DNA of 64,000 nt, taken from assembly GCA_051294375.1 (NCBI GenBank), contig CM119271.1, positions 13,135,039 to 13,199,038 on the forward strand, given 5' to 3'. Positions 43,050-56,400 of this stretch are shown here, piece after piece (positions within the stretch are counted from its first letter, which is position 1; every line of letters begins with the position of its first letter). Source of the DNA: Paraspadella gotoi (Eukaryota > Chaetognatha). Position numbers and translations under genes: made by a program. The notes under the pieces are model-generated. The model worked only from the letters and a program-made list of their open reading frames with translations. It did no database searches and was not told the origin of the DNA.

Positions 43050-43320
43050 TATTCTCCAGAATGCTCAACATCAACCTAATTGTCTCCAGCATCCTCAACA
43101 TCACCGACCTGATCGTCTCCAGCATCCTCAACATCACCGACCTGATCGTCTCCAGCATAATCAACATCACCGACCTGATCGTCTCCAGCATCCTCAACAT
43201 CACCGACCTGATCGTCTCCAGCATCCTCAACATCACCGACCTGATCGTCTCCAGCATCCTCAACATCACCGACCTGATCGTCTCCAGCATCCTCAACATC
43301 ACCGACCTGATCGTCTCCAG
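43050..43320 (-). repeat. 33-bp exon-end/splice-donor repeat (copy iii)
   Basis: Seven units of a 33-bp motif run from exon B into the intron, with more degenerate units to the left. On the minus strand each unit is ATGCTGGAGACGATCAG followed by GTCGGTGATGTTGAGG, so every unit repeats the end of exon B with its donor (CAG|GTCGGT). The frame stays open as SVMLRMLETIR per unit until a TGA near 43010. Confidence 0.9.
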
Positions 43321-43402
43321 CATGCCCGCGTATCTCAGTTGTTCGACGACGACCTTCATATCGAATTTCATCGGCGACTTTTCGTTGTTGGGTTTGATGC
43401 AT
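43307..43402 (-). CDS. Myosin exon B, copy iii
   Basis: Frame intact: [32 protein letters not shown], followed by donor CAG|GTCGGT and the repeated donors. Its partner exon A (43778-43654) is frameshifted. Confidence 0.8.
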
Positions 43403-43437
43403 CTGGACGAGCGTTTGAAAGAAGTTGAAGGGGGCGT

Positions 43438-43449
43438 TCTCTCTCTCTC

Positions 43450-43527
<78 letters not shown>
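43438..43527. repeat. CT microsatellite between exon A and B (copy iii)
   Basis: About 90 bases of (CT)n; (GA)n on the coding strand, just upstream of the exon B acceptor. Length differs from copies i and ii. Confidence 0.95.
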
Positions 43528-43531
<4 letters not shown>

Positions 43532-43653
43532 CCCTTCTCATAATAATCCTCCCTCCTAAGCCTTCTTTCCAAAAAATCATTACACAATTCTAACCCATAA
43601 TACCATTTGCATATTGCAGTAAATCGTTTTCTCTCAAACCAAAAACCCCCCAC

Positions 43654-43778
43654 CTGATGAACCAAGGATCGCACTTGGCCATCATCTCCATCAGAGACGA
43701 GAGAGAGTCTTGAAATTGCGCGGCGACGGTGTCGCTTCGAGTCTCATGTAGGTGAGGCGACCGTCGGCCCGGGTCGAG
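43654..43778 (-). pseudogene. Myosin exon A, copy iii (1-base deletion)
   Basis: Same exon as 34658-34533 but one G is missing at gcttcga|gtctcatg, turning MRPRSDTVAAQF out of frame. Shared with copy iv. Confidence 0.8.
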
Positions 43779-43841
43779 CTGCGAGAGAGAAGGCTTTGCT
43801 CCGACCTTTTTAAAAGGGATTAAGGGGAGAGGGAAATAAAA

Positions 43842-46800
43842 TCTGTATGATTTTCTTTCTATTGTCTGATGATGCTGGTGGAGCTGGAGATGGTGAGGAA
43901 GGAGCCGGTGGTGATGGAGTTGATGCTGGAGGTGATCGAACTGCAGGAGCTGATAGAGAGGAGATAAGGGAGGTGGAAAGGGAGTGGAAGTAGCGGCGGG
44001 AGTGGTGGGAGCAAGAAAAGAAGAGAAAGAAGAATCAGAATCCACCGCAACAGACGCAGCAGATGATACAGGGGATATCCCAGGAAGCACAGCAATTCCT
44101 GCAACAAACAAATCCAACTAACCTACGCAAATGAACCTCACGGATCCTGATGATTTTTCACCATCCATCAATGAGCCGTGGCCTCCCGTTCCGGATCCTT
44201 TACCACAGCGTGCACGATCATCTGTCATTCTGACACCATCAAGACTTGGCAATATTTTCTTCGGCATCTCCAAATTCCTCTAGGTTCGCAATCGCTTTTC
44301 TCGCAATCTCAACCCTCGACTTCGACATCTGTTATTCCTCCAACGCCAGTGGGTTTCAAAGACCGACTTTCATGCGCGGTGCCACAGGTGCAAGGGGATC
44401 GCTCAAAGGATCGTACTACAGCTGGAAGAGGACACAGCAAAGGTGCTGATTAGTATTATTATTGAATTTTTTATTGATGCTTAATTTATATTAGTTCTAT
44501 TTGCAATTCATTATAGCTATTTAATATTTACATCTATGATTAGGCAAGTAAAAATATTAATATTTATAAATGGCAGCTGATGAAGATAATACTGAATCAG
44601 TGGGAGGGCTAGCTACAGGGTTTGCTACATGGAATAGTGGTGGGTTGCATGCTAACACTGGTCAGAGAAAGGGCAACTGGTTGCTTGGATTACTTAATGC
44701 TGACAGAGGATTAGAATTTTGGGGATTCAAGAGACACATTGTAAGGACGATGCTAACTTATGTCAGGCCGTAAATGATATGAAACTAAGGTATTCAGTGT
44801 TTCATAGTCCAGCTGTTGATGGAGATGATTATGCTGGAATATTATGCATTGTGTCAGATGATTGGAAGTTGTGAAAAGAGTTGTTAGTTTTACCTGGTAG
44901 GATTATGTCAGTAAAATTAAAAAGTGTGGTTTTTGGGACTGTGTTAAATTTTATTGTGATTTATGGAAAGAGTGATTGTTCCAGTAATAGTACATGGTTA
45001 AATAAATTGAGAGATGTGATTGATAATTCTTGTGATAATGTTATATTAGGTGATTTTAATTTTGTTGAAGAAAATAGAGATAGAAGCGCTTTGACTATAA
45101 CACCTTATGATAGAAATTTAAGGGATATTTTTACTCCTATAAAACAAAATTTTAAGTTGCATGATGTTTTTAGACTATTAAAAGGGGACGCGAATGAATT
45201 TACTTTTAAATGGGCCAGAGGAATACAAAGTAGGATAGACAGAGTTTATGTGACAGAGGCTATGATTGGTGGTGTGAATAAAATTACCAGCCAATCATGT
45301 CCCGGGGTAGGATTTGGGCATAAATTATTGAAGATAGAATTTCAAGAAAAATTAGAAACTAGGATGTGGTTATTGGAAATTTAATGTTTCTCTTTTGAGT
45401 GATCTTGATTATTCTAGGATGGTGAGGGAAACTGGGAAAATTTTAGGGGAGATAAACATGAATTTGAGAATATAGGAGATGGTGGGACTGTGCTAAATCC
45501 ATAGTGCGCAGCGTAAGTATAGATTTTGCAAGGAGAAAAAGAATGGGAGAGAATAGAATTGTAAGAGGGTTAGAAAAGGAAAAGGAAAGGCTGGAAAATG
45601 AGATTCGAGAAGGTAGGGGATCAATTTTTAATAAAAATCATTTAGTCTGGATCAAGGAAAGATTAGCAGAAGAAGAAGAAAGGAAAGCCGAAGGAGCAAG
45701 GATTAGGTTCACGTGTACCACATTTTGAAGTCAATGAGCCAGGATTAGCTTATTTTAGTAGAGTTGAAAAATCGAGGTGTGGGGGAAATTTAATTTATGC
45801 TTTACGAGATAAACAAGGACAAATAAGGAGAGGTTCAGAAGGGGTTGTCAAGGTTGCTCATGAAACATTATGTTGGTATGTTTTAGTGAAGGAGATATAG
45901 ATGGAATAATTCAAGATGAATTCTTGAGTTGTGTGGACAAAGAATTGGATGAGGACAAACGAGAATGGTGTTGAAAAGGTCATTGAAAAAGATGAAGTGG
46001 AAATGGTTTTGAAGGAATGGCCTCAGGGAGGTCGCCAGGTGCGGATGGATTCCCTGCCGAGTTTTGGAGATATTTTTGGGGTTTAGTTGGTGATGATTTT
46101 ATGCAACTGATTGAGTGGATTTTGAGAGTGGACATTTAACAAAATCTATGTCAGAAGGTGGCAGTAAGATTGATCCATAAGAAAGGTGATAGAGATAATG
46201 TAAAGAACTATAGACCTGTTAGTTTGGTTAATGTTGATTATAAAATGCTTAGTGGCTGTATAAATGCACGACTAGTCTCTGTATTAACCGGATTTAATAC
46301 ATGAAGATCAGGCTGGTCTACCAGGAGAAAAATAGTGATGTTTTACATGTTATACAGGATGTTGTGCAGTACTGTGAATTGAATAATAAAGAGGGAGCCT
46401 TAATATTTCTAGATCTTGAAAAATGTTTTGATAGGGTTGAGCATAGTTTTGTTTTTAAGGCATTTGGAAAAATATGGCTTTGGGGAGAACATAAGAAGAT
46501 GGGGTTAAGACATTTTACAATAAGGTGAATAGTAGAATTTTAGTTAATGGTCATTTGGTCAGAAGAGATAATGGTTAATAGAGGATTAAGGCAGGGAGAT
46601 TCTCCCTCAATGCCTTTGTATATATTAGTGGCTGAGGTTTTTGCTACATCAATAAGGAAAGATAATAATATAATGGGTATAAGGGTAAGGGGGCTGAGAG
46701 AAAGGTAGGGGTTTATGTTGATGATACTCAGGGATTTCTGGGGTCAGAGGAGTCAGTTGAAAGGTTTTATGGATGAAGGCCACTCGTTATGAGTGGGCTG

Positions 46801-49800
46801 CAGGTTCGAGGGTTAATAGGGGCAAGTCAGTAGGTATCTGGTTAGGTCCATTAAAAGGTAGGACTGACGATTTTTTGTGGATTAAATTGGCAAGATAAGG
46901 CTAAGGTTCTAGGATTTTGGGTAGGACTTGGGATCTGGTTTCTGCAAATTTTGAACCAGTTATTACTGGAATTAGATCAAAGTTAGCATTCTGGAAGGGA
47001 CGGCCTCTGTCAACCCTAGGAGGGCAAAGGTTGCTAATGTATTCTTATACTCTGCTTTATGGTATAGGACAGAAATTTTGACACCCCCATGGGGTGATAT
47101 TGAAGGATTGGAGAAGGAAGTGAGTGATTGGATGTTTACGGGTAGAAAAGAAGTAGCTAAAGAAAGATTAAGAGATTCTTATTTAAAAAGGCGGTGCTCA
47201 ATTAGTAGATATTAAAGATAAAGTGAGAGCACAGAGAATAATGTGGGTTAAAAGATTGCTTACAATGCCAGAAGGATCTTTCCCAAGAATACTAGCTGGA
47301 GAACTAATTGGATCACAGAATAATGGACTTTATGGATTAAGTTGTTTTAAAGCCAAGGAGAGAGGAATGCGGGTAGTGGTTAACGGATTTTATGCTGAGT
47401 GATTGAGGGCTTGGGCTGATTTGGATACGAGATATGAAATAGGAATCTACCTACTTATAATTATGATTTGTATGTTAATCCTTCTATAACTGATGAGAAT
47501 GACCAGATGATGAAACCTGAGGGTTTTCTCTTAGGCAGCCTCTTTGACAAAGGTGTTAGGACTGTAGGTCATTTTTTAAATCTACCAATGAATGAAATTC
47601 CACATCGGTGGAGAAGAATGTTATTCGATATCCAGTGCAAGAGTAAGAGAACAAAATAGAAGCTATTGTCCCAACTGATCGTCCACCTGATTATATAATT
47701 CAGACAGATAGGGGAGAAAGGAGATTATCAGAGGTTTCTTATGCGGAAATTTATTCACAATTGAGGTCAAATGTGGTTGTTATACGACATTTATGAGGAT
47801 AAATGGGAAAGAGCTCTAGGTATGAATCTTGCTGACCAATGGGCTGGATATGGAGTGCATTAATGCTTTCAAAAGTATCTTATTATGTAAAAACTGCTGT
47901 ATGGCGACAGATTGGTTTAAATTTTTGGACTGCTTATATGGATTATGGTTATTTGGGTAGAAGGTGATGGAATATGCCAGTTGTGTGGTGTGGCAGAGAG
48001 AGAGAGATGGCATACTGTGATAGAATGCGAAGTGGTGATTAGATTATGGGAAAAATTAAGTGTGACTTTGATTAGATTGGATGATAGGAGAGTTGATAAA
48101 AAAGAGATGGGGATTAGGTTTAAACGGGTGGGGGAGTTAAGGTTAAACTAAGGAATAAGTTAGGTTATATGTTAAGGACAATAGTAATGAAAATGAGGGG
48201 ATAACAATTAGAAGGGTTGAAACTGCAGTAGAGAAATTGTGGGGAATGTTTCTTATTTCACTAAGGAAAGAATTAGAGGAAGAATATTGGGTAGCAAAAG
48301 TTAATGGAACATTAAGAGGTTTTGAGAAAACTACTTTAGTTAGAGGGATATTGGGTAGAATAGATGGAGAAGGTCAGATAGAATGGGTAACTTGTTAAAA
48401 AATGTAAGGATAGGATATTGGACACTGTTTACTTAATGAGGTATTGCGTATTGAGTATTGTGTATAAACTAAACAGTATTGGGTTAAAGAATATTGCTTT
48501 TACCATTAAAATACCATTACATTAACCAAGAATTTAAAGCTGATTAAAAATTAAACTTTATCTTTAACCTCTAACTTCTAACCTTTAAACCTTATATTTA
48601 ACATTTAACTTTAAAAAATTTAAGATGAGTACGTTTATTATAGTCACATTTTCATCACATATTGTATAGGGTCAGAACTTTTATCATGCTTGGTTCCTTT
48701 TAATTACTACGTCATTACGTCATTTTATGTCATTTAGTAACGTTTGGAAACATTGTCATTTTAGTCACATTTGATAATATTTAAATTTAATTAGTCACAT
48801 TATGTCAATTTATGTTCAATTTTATACACATTTGGTCACGTTTAGTCATATTGTATAGGGTCAGTACTTTTATCATGTTTGGTCCTTTAAATATTACGTC
48901 ATTACGTCATTTTATGTATTTTAGTAACGTTTTGGAAACATTATGTCATTTTAGTCACATTTGATAATATTTAATCTAATTAGTCACATTATATCAATTT
49001 ATGTCAATTTTATACACATTTGGTCACGTTTAGTCATTACCTCGATTTATATTATATAATATATATATTATGTAATTATATTTAGTGTCACTATCCTATT
49101 AAGGTCAATTAAGTCATTTATGTCATTTTAATTTGATCTTTAGTCATTTATTATTCTATATCATTACATGTCATTTTAGTTGTGCTAGTTTTATAAGTCA
49201 TTATGCCAATTTACGTAAATTATATCGTGATAGTTATATTTGGTCCTTTCATGTCATTTTATTATAATGAGTCATTATGTAATTTTAATTATATTAGGCC
49301 AATGTATGTCATTTACGTTATTTAAGCCAAGTTTGGTCCTTTATTCATTACGTCATTGTGTCATGTCATTGTATGTCGTTATATCATTTTGGGTCATTTC
49401 AGTCATAAGGTCATTGTCTTTTATGTCATTTAATTATGTCACGATAGTTATATTTATCCCTATGTCATTTATTTATTGCGTCCTTAAGTAATTTTAATCA
49501 TGTTTGTCATTTTATATCATTTACATCATTTAAGTCATGTTTGGTCCTTTATTCATCATGTCATTGTGTCATGTCATTGAATGTAGTTATATCAATTTGG
49601 ATCATTTTAGTCATAAGGTTGTTGTTTTTTATGTCAGTTTACGTCAATTTGTCGTGATAGTTACATTTGGTACCTTAATGTCATTTTATTGTGTTGTGTC
49701 ATTTTGTAATTTTAATCATGTTTGGTCATTTTATGTCATTTGAATTGAATGTCGTTATATCATTTTGGGTCAAATTAGTCACAAGGTCATTTATGTCATT

Positions 49801-51110
49801 TTACGTCAATTATGCCGTGATAGTTACATCTGGTTCCTTTATGTCATTTTAGTGTGTAGTGTGTTTACATAATTTTAATTATGTCTGGTCATTTTATGTC
49901 ATTAACAAACATTTAAGTCATATTTAGTCCTTTATTCATTACGTCATTATGAACATGTCATTGTATGTCGTTACATCATTTTGGGCCATATTAGTCATAA
50001 GGTCAATGTCTTTTATATAAATTTATATCAATTGTTATGATGAATACATTTAATCCCTTTATGTCATTTTAATATGTTGTTGAGTTAAATTTAATTATGT
50101 TTGGTCATTTTATGTTATTTACGATATCTAAGTCATGTTTGGTCCTTTATTCATTACGTCATTGTGACATGTCATTATATGTTGTTAAATCATTTTAGAT
50201 CATTTTAGTCATAAGGTTATTTCATTGTCTTTCATGTATTTTATGTCACTTTATGTCATTATGTAAACTGTGTTTTTATTATTTTTGAAAAAAAAAAAAA
50301 AAAAAAAAATTCTAGAGCTTGTTTAAAAAAAAAAAAAAAAAAAAAAAAAATTCTTTCTATTGTATCAGGTTATTGAATGTAGTTATATCAATTTGGATCA
50401 TTTTAGTCATAAGGTCGTTGTTTTTTATTTCAGTTTCGTCAATTTTGTCGTGATAGTTACATTTGGTACCTTAATGTCATTTTATTGTGTTGTGTCATTT
50501 TGTAATTTAAATCATGTTTGGTCATTTTATGTCATTTAAGTCAGGTTTTGGACCTTAATTCATTATGTAATTGTGTCATGTCATTGAATGTCGTTATATC
50601 ATTTTGGTCAAATTAGTCCATAAGGTCATTGTCTTTTATGTCATTTTACGTCAATTATGCCGTGATAGTTACAATCTGGTTCCTTTATGTCATTTTATTG
50701 TGTAGTGTGTTTACATAATTTTAATTATGTCTGGTCATTTTATGTCATTAACATCATTTAAGTCATGTTTAGTTCTTTATTCATTACGTCATTGTGACAT
50801 GTCATTGTATGTCGTTACATCATTTTGGGCCATATTAGTCATAAGGTCATTGTCTTTTATGTAAATTTATGTCAATTGTTATGATGAATACATTTGATCC
50901 CTTTATGACATTTTATTATGTTTGTTGAGTAAATTTAATTATGTTTGGTCATTTTATGTTATTTACGATATCTAAGTCATGTTTGGTCCTTTATTTCATT
51001 ACGTCATTGTGACATGTCATTATATGTTCGTTAAATCATTTTGGATCATTTTAGTCATAAGGTTATTGTTTTTTTATGTATTTTATGTCACTTTATGTCA
51101 TTATGTAACC
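43842..51110 (+). mobile_element. LINE remnant, copy 2
   Basis: Base-for-base repeat of copy 1 as far as I can compare, shifted by 9120: endonuclease 44570-45384, reverse transcriptase about 45960-47230 with motif C at 46711-46740, zinc knuckle 47945-48151, GTCAT-rich 3' region 48620-51110. The same frameshifts and stops are present. Confidence 0.85.
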
Positions 51111-51190
51111 TGTTTTTTATTATTTTTAAAACAAAATTGGTATGTTTCGATTATTGTATTTATATNNNNNNNNNNNNNNNNNNNNNNNNN

Positions 51191-51229
<39 letters not shown>

Positions 51230-51567
51230 TTTTGTTAAAATAAAACTTTTATTAAAAGAAGTTGGTATCAGAGGTAGCCGCACTCAATGGGGTGAGTCAA
51301 AAAGTTAGAGTGAGTACAAGCTCAAACGAATATTTAGACATTTTTAAGAATACTTTCAATGGACAAAAAATTTCTAATATCGTTCTATACCAGAGTAATT
51401 AATTTTTTAATATTTATTTATAGATAGGAAGGCCAGAAATTATTTTTAGAATTTTTAAATTTTAGGACCAGATTTAGATAGCTCATAAAAAGTTGTCTAC
51501 ACAAAGTATAATTATTAAAAATAAGAAAAAAAAATAAGAAAAACCATAAAAAATCATCATCATCATC
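51111..51567. repeat. LINE 3' tail with (AT)n and flanking sequence
   Basis: After ttatgtaacctg come an (AT)n tract containing an N gap (51166-51190), then AT-rich sequence with ttggtatcagaggtagccgc and a catcatcatcatc end. Matched at 60690-61123; absent from the junction at 41990. Confidence 0.7.
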
Positions 51568-52570
51568 ATCTTATTTTTGGTATCGTTCTTGATTGTATCA
51601 TTCTCGTTTTTGTATTGTTTTTGTTCTTGGAGTTTTCCTCGCAAGTATTAATAACTTTATTTTGTCCAACTAACGCAAACTAGATTTTGAAGATTTTTAA
51701 TTCAAATTAAAAATTTGAAAAAAATTGATACGAAATATTTTTGACTAAAATTGTCTAAGAAATTTCAGGTTATTCCCTATTTGACTCTGAGGACGCATCA
51801 AAATTACTTAGAATCATAAAATCCGTTTAGAGTTTTTGGTTTTTAGCCGATCTTTGGCGGTGTTCAACTCGCGCGACATGCGGGCGCAAAATCAACGCCG
51901 ATCGGCTGAGACTGTTTTCCAATTTCATATTCCTGATCTATCTTCTAAAAACGAATAAATTTATTTACTCTGGATTCTTAACCGTAATCATTCCTACCGG
52001 GGGAGCCTAAGGAAACTCATACTACTGAAAACGTTATCGAACCCATTCCCTTTCTGAGATTTTTGAACAAGCTTTTAAACAATTTAAAAAAAAAAAAAGT
52101 TAGAATTTTAGCACCCAATTTAGCTTCTCACAAATTCCGCACTTGAAAACTGCATCGCAACTTGCCCATTTCTCTTGATAAAGAAATTTTGGATAATTTA
52201 AAAATTAAAATTAAAACTAGTGTCCATCATTAAATTTGTATTCTAACGTTGTTAAAGATCTATGAACTTTTTTTTTGGGGGGGGGGGTTTAGTTTTGGTG
52301 GCTTCATGTATTTTTGATTTTCACGTTGGATGATCTTCTGATCTTCCCTAAAATCGTAAATCGTAGCTGATGGATTTTTGAAATATATAATTAATATAAT
52401 TATATATATCACGTTCTAATTATTATTTAAATTTATTAAAATTTATGACAATTACTCGTTGAATCTTTCACATAAACTCTTAATAAATCTTTCATAAAAA
52501 TCAATTTCATAAAAACCCTGTCAAGCCACATCTCGTATTGCCATCCTTTGTCCATCCCTTTGCCATCCTT
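51568..52570. repeat. Head of tandem unit (copy 3)
   Basis: Same as 41990-42990, shifted by about 9578 bases. Non-coding. Confidence 0.75.
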
Positions 52571-52628
52571 TTGTCATCCCTTTGCTATCAACTCATTGTC
52601 CGCAGTATCCTTGCAATCATCGACCTAA

Positions 52629-52899
52629 TATTCTCCAGAATGCTCAACATCAACCTAATTGTCTCCAGCATCCTCAACATCACCGACCTGATCGTCTCCA
52701 GCATCCTCAACATCACCGACCTGATCGTCTCCAGCATAATCAACATCACCGACCTGATCGTCTCCAGCATCCTCAACATCACCGACCTGATCGTCTCCAG
52801 CATCCTCAACATCACCGACCTGATCGTCTCCAGCATCCTCAACATCACCGACCTGATCGTCTCCAGCATCCTCAACATCACCGACCTGATCGTCTCCAG
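52629..52899 (-). repeat. 33-bp exon-end/splice-donor repeat (copy iv)
   Basis: Identical in unit number and variants (one ataatc unit) to 43050-43320. Confidence 0.9.
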
Positions 52900-52981
52900 C
52901 ATGCCCGCGTATCTCAGTTGTTCGACGACGACCTTCATATCGAATTTCATCGGCGACTTTTCGTTGTTGGGTTTGATGCAT
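52886..52981 (-). CDS. Myosin exon B, copy iv
   Basis: Same as copy iii, with intact frame [14 protein letters not shown] to GMLETIR and a row of repeated donors behind it. Confidence 0.8.
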
Positions 52982-53016
52982 CTGGACGAGCGTTTGAAAG
53001 AAGTTGAAGGGGGCGT

Positions 53017-53028
53017 TCTCTCTCTCTC

Positions 53029-53106
<78 letters not shown>
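53017..53106. repeat. CT microsatellite between exon A and B (copy iv)
   Basis: (CT)n identical in layout to 43438-43527. Confidence 0.95.
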
Positions 53107-53110
<4 letters not shown>

Positions 53111-53232
53111 CCCTTCTCATAATAATCCTCCCTCCTAAGCCTTCTTTCCAAAAAATCATTACACAATTCTAACCCATAATACCATTTGCATATTGCAGTA
53201 AATCGTTTTCTCTCAAACCAAAAACCCCCCAC

Positions 53233-53357
53233 CTGATGAACCAAGGATCGCACTTGGCCATCATCTCCATCAGAGACGAGAGAGAGTCTTGAAATTGCGC
53301 GGCGACGGTGTCGCTTCGAGTCTCATGTAGGTGAGGCGACCGTCGGCCCGGGTCGAG
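53233..53357 (-). pseudogene. Myosin exon A, copy iv (1-base deletion)
   Basis: Carries the same single G loss as copy iii. It is the copy nearest to the upstream motor exon at 62590-62470, to which its splice phase fits. Confidence 0.8.
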
Positions 53358-53420
53358 CTGCGAGAGAGAAGGCTTTGCTCCGACCTTTTTAAAAGGGATT
53401 AAGGGGAGAGGGAAATAAAA

Positions 53421-56400
53421 TCTGTATGATTTTCTTTCTATTGTCTGATGATGCTGGTGGAGCTGGAGATGGTGAGGAAGGAGCCGGTGGTGATGGAGTT
53501 GATGCTGGAGGTGATCGAACTGCAGGAGCTGATAGAGAGGAGATAAGGGAGGTGGAAAGGGAGTGGAAGTAGCGGCGGGAGTGGTGGGAGCAAGAAAAGA
53601 AGAGAAAGAAGAATCAGAATCCACCGCAACAGACGCAGCAGATGATACAGGGGATATCCCAGGAAGCACAGCAATTCCTGCAACAAACAAATCCAACTAA
53701 CCTACGCAAATGAACCTCACGGATCCTGATGATTTTTCACCATCCATCAATGAGCCGTGGCCTCCCGTTCCGGATCCTTTACCACAGCGTGCACGATCAT
53801 CTGTCATTCTGACACCATCAAGACTTGGCAATATTTTCTTCGGCATCTCCAAATTCCTCTAGGTTCGCAATCGCTTTTCTCGCAATCTCAACCCTCGACT
53901 TCGACATCTGTTATTCCTCCAACGCCAGTGGGTTTCAAAGACCGACTTTCATGCGCGGTGCCACAGGTGCAAGGGGATCGCTCAAAGGATCGTACTACAG
54001 CTGGAAGAGGACACAGCAAAGGTGCTGATTAGTATTATTATTGAATTTTTTATTGATGCTTAATTTATATTAGTTCTATTTGCAATTCATTATAGCTATT
54101 TAATATTTACATCTATGATTAGGCAAGTAAAAATATTAATATTTATAAATGGCAGCTGATGAAGATAATACTGAATCAGTGGGAGGGCTAGCTACAGGGT
54201 TTGCTACATGGAATAGTGGTGGGTTGCATGCTAACACTGGTCAGAGAAAGGGCAACTGGTTGCTTGGATTACTTAATGCTGACAGAGGATTAGAATTTTG
54301 GGGATTCAAGAGACACATTGTAAGGACGATGCTAACTTATGTCAGGCCGTAAATGATATGAAACTAAGGTATTCAGTGTTTCATAGTCCAGCTGTTGATG
54401 GAGATGATTATGCTGGAATATTATGCATTGTGTCAGATGATTGGAAGTTGTGAAAAGAGTTGTTAGTTTTACCTGGTAGGATTATGTCAGTAAAATTAAA
54501 AAGTGTGGTTTTTGGGACTGTGTTAAATTTTATTGTGATTTATGGAAAGAGTGATTGTTCCAGTAATAGTACATGGTTAAATAAATTGAGAGATGTGATT
54601 GATAATTCTTGTGATAATGTTATATTAGGTGATTTTAATTTTGTTGAAGAAAATAGAGATAGAAGCGCTTTGACTATAACACCTTATGATAGAAATTTAA
54701 GGGATATTTTTACTCCTATAAAACAAAATTTTAAGTTGCATGATGTTTTTAGACTATTAAAAGGGGACGCGAATGAATTTACTTTTAAATGGGCCAGAGG
54801 AATACAAAGTAGGATAGACAGAGTTTATGTGACAGAGGCTATGATTGGTGGTGTGAATAAAATTACCAGCCAATCATGTCCCGGGGTAGGATTTGGGCAT
54901 AAATTATTGAAGATAGAATTTCAAGAAAAATTAGAAACTAGGATGTGGTTATTGGAAATTTAATGTTTCTCTTTTGAGTGATCTTGATTATTCTAGGATG
55001 GTGAGGGAAACTGGGAAAATTTTAGGGGAGATAAACATGAATTTGAGAATATAGGAGATGGTGGGACTGTGCTAAATCCATAGTGCGCAGCGTAAGTATA
55101 GATTTTGCAAGGAGAAAAAGAATGGGAGAGAATAGAATTGTAAGAGGGTTAGAAAAGGAAAAGGAAAGGCTGGAAAATGAGATTCGAGAAGGTAGGGGAT
55201 CAATTTTTAATAAAAATCATTTAGTCTGGATCAAGGAAAGATTAGCAGAAGAAGAAGAAAGGAAAGCCGAAGGAGCAAGGATTAGGTTCACGTGTACCAC
55301 ATTTTGAAGTCAATGAGCCAGGATTAGCTTATTTTAGTAGAGTTGAAAAATCGAGGTGTGGGGGAAATTTAATTTATGCTTTACGAGATAAACAAGGACA
55401 AATAAGGAGAGGTTCAGAAGGGGTTGTCAAGGTTGCTCATGAAACATTATGTTGGTATGTTTTAGTGAAGGAGATATAGATGGAATAATTCAAGATGAAT
55501 TCTTGAGTTGTGTGGACAAAGAATTGGATGAGGACAAACGAGAATGGTGTTGAAAAGGTCATTGAAAAAGATGAAGTGGAAATGGTTTTGAAGGAATGGC
55601 CTCAGGGAGGTCGCCAGGTGCGGATGGATTCCCTGCCGAGTTTTGGAGATATTTTTGGGGTTTAGTTGGTGATGATTTTATGCAACTGATTGAGTGGATT
55701 TTGAGAGTGGACATTTAACAAAATCTATGTCAGAAGGTGGCAGTAAGATTGATCCATAAGAAAGGTGATAGAGATAATGTAAAGAACTATAGACCTGTTA
55801 GTTTGGTTAATGTTGATTATAAAATGCTTAGTGGCTGTATAAATGCACGACTAGTCTCTGTATTAACCGGATTTAATACATGAAGATCAGGCTGGTCTAC
55901 CAGGAGAAAAATAGTGATGTTTTACATGTTATACAGGATGTTGTGCAGTACTGTGAATTGAATAATAAAGAGGGAGCCTTAATATTTCTAGATCTTGAAA
56001 AATGTTTTGATAGGGTTGAGCATAGTTTTGTTTTTAAGGCATTTGGAAAAATATGGCTTTGGGGAGAACATAAGAAGATGGGGTTAAGACATTTTACAAT
56101 AAGGTGAATAGTAGAATTTTAGTTAATGGTCATTTGGTCAGAAGAGATAATGGTTAATAGAGGATTAAGGCAGGGAGATTCTCCCTCAATGCCTTTGTAT
56201 ATATTAGTGGCTGAGGTTTTTGCTACATCAATAAGGAAAGATAATAATATAATGGGTATAAGGGTAAGGGGGCTGAGAGAAAGGTAGGGGTTTATGTTGA
56301 TGATACTCAGGGATTTCTGGGGTCAGAGGAGTCAGTTGAAAGGTTTTATGGATGAAGGCCACTCGTTATGAGTGGGCTGCAGGTTCGAGGGTTAATAGGG

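Noticed and set aside
42959-43543. Plus-strand frame of LIVSSILNITD repeats
   Set aside because: Reverse complement of the 33-bp splice-donor repeat plus a CT microsatellite; the myosin reading on the minus strand explains it.
51255-51300. TTGGTATCAGAG resembling a copia primer-binding site (initiator tRNA-Met)
   Set aside because: No LTR boundary precedes it and the flanks are LINE tail; probably chance.
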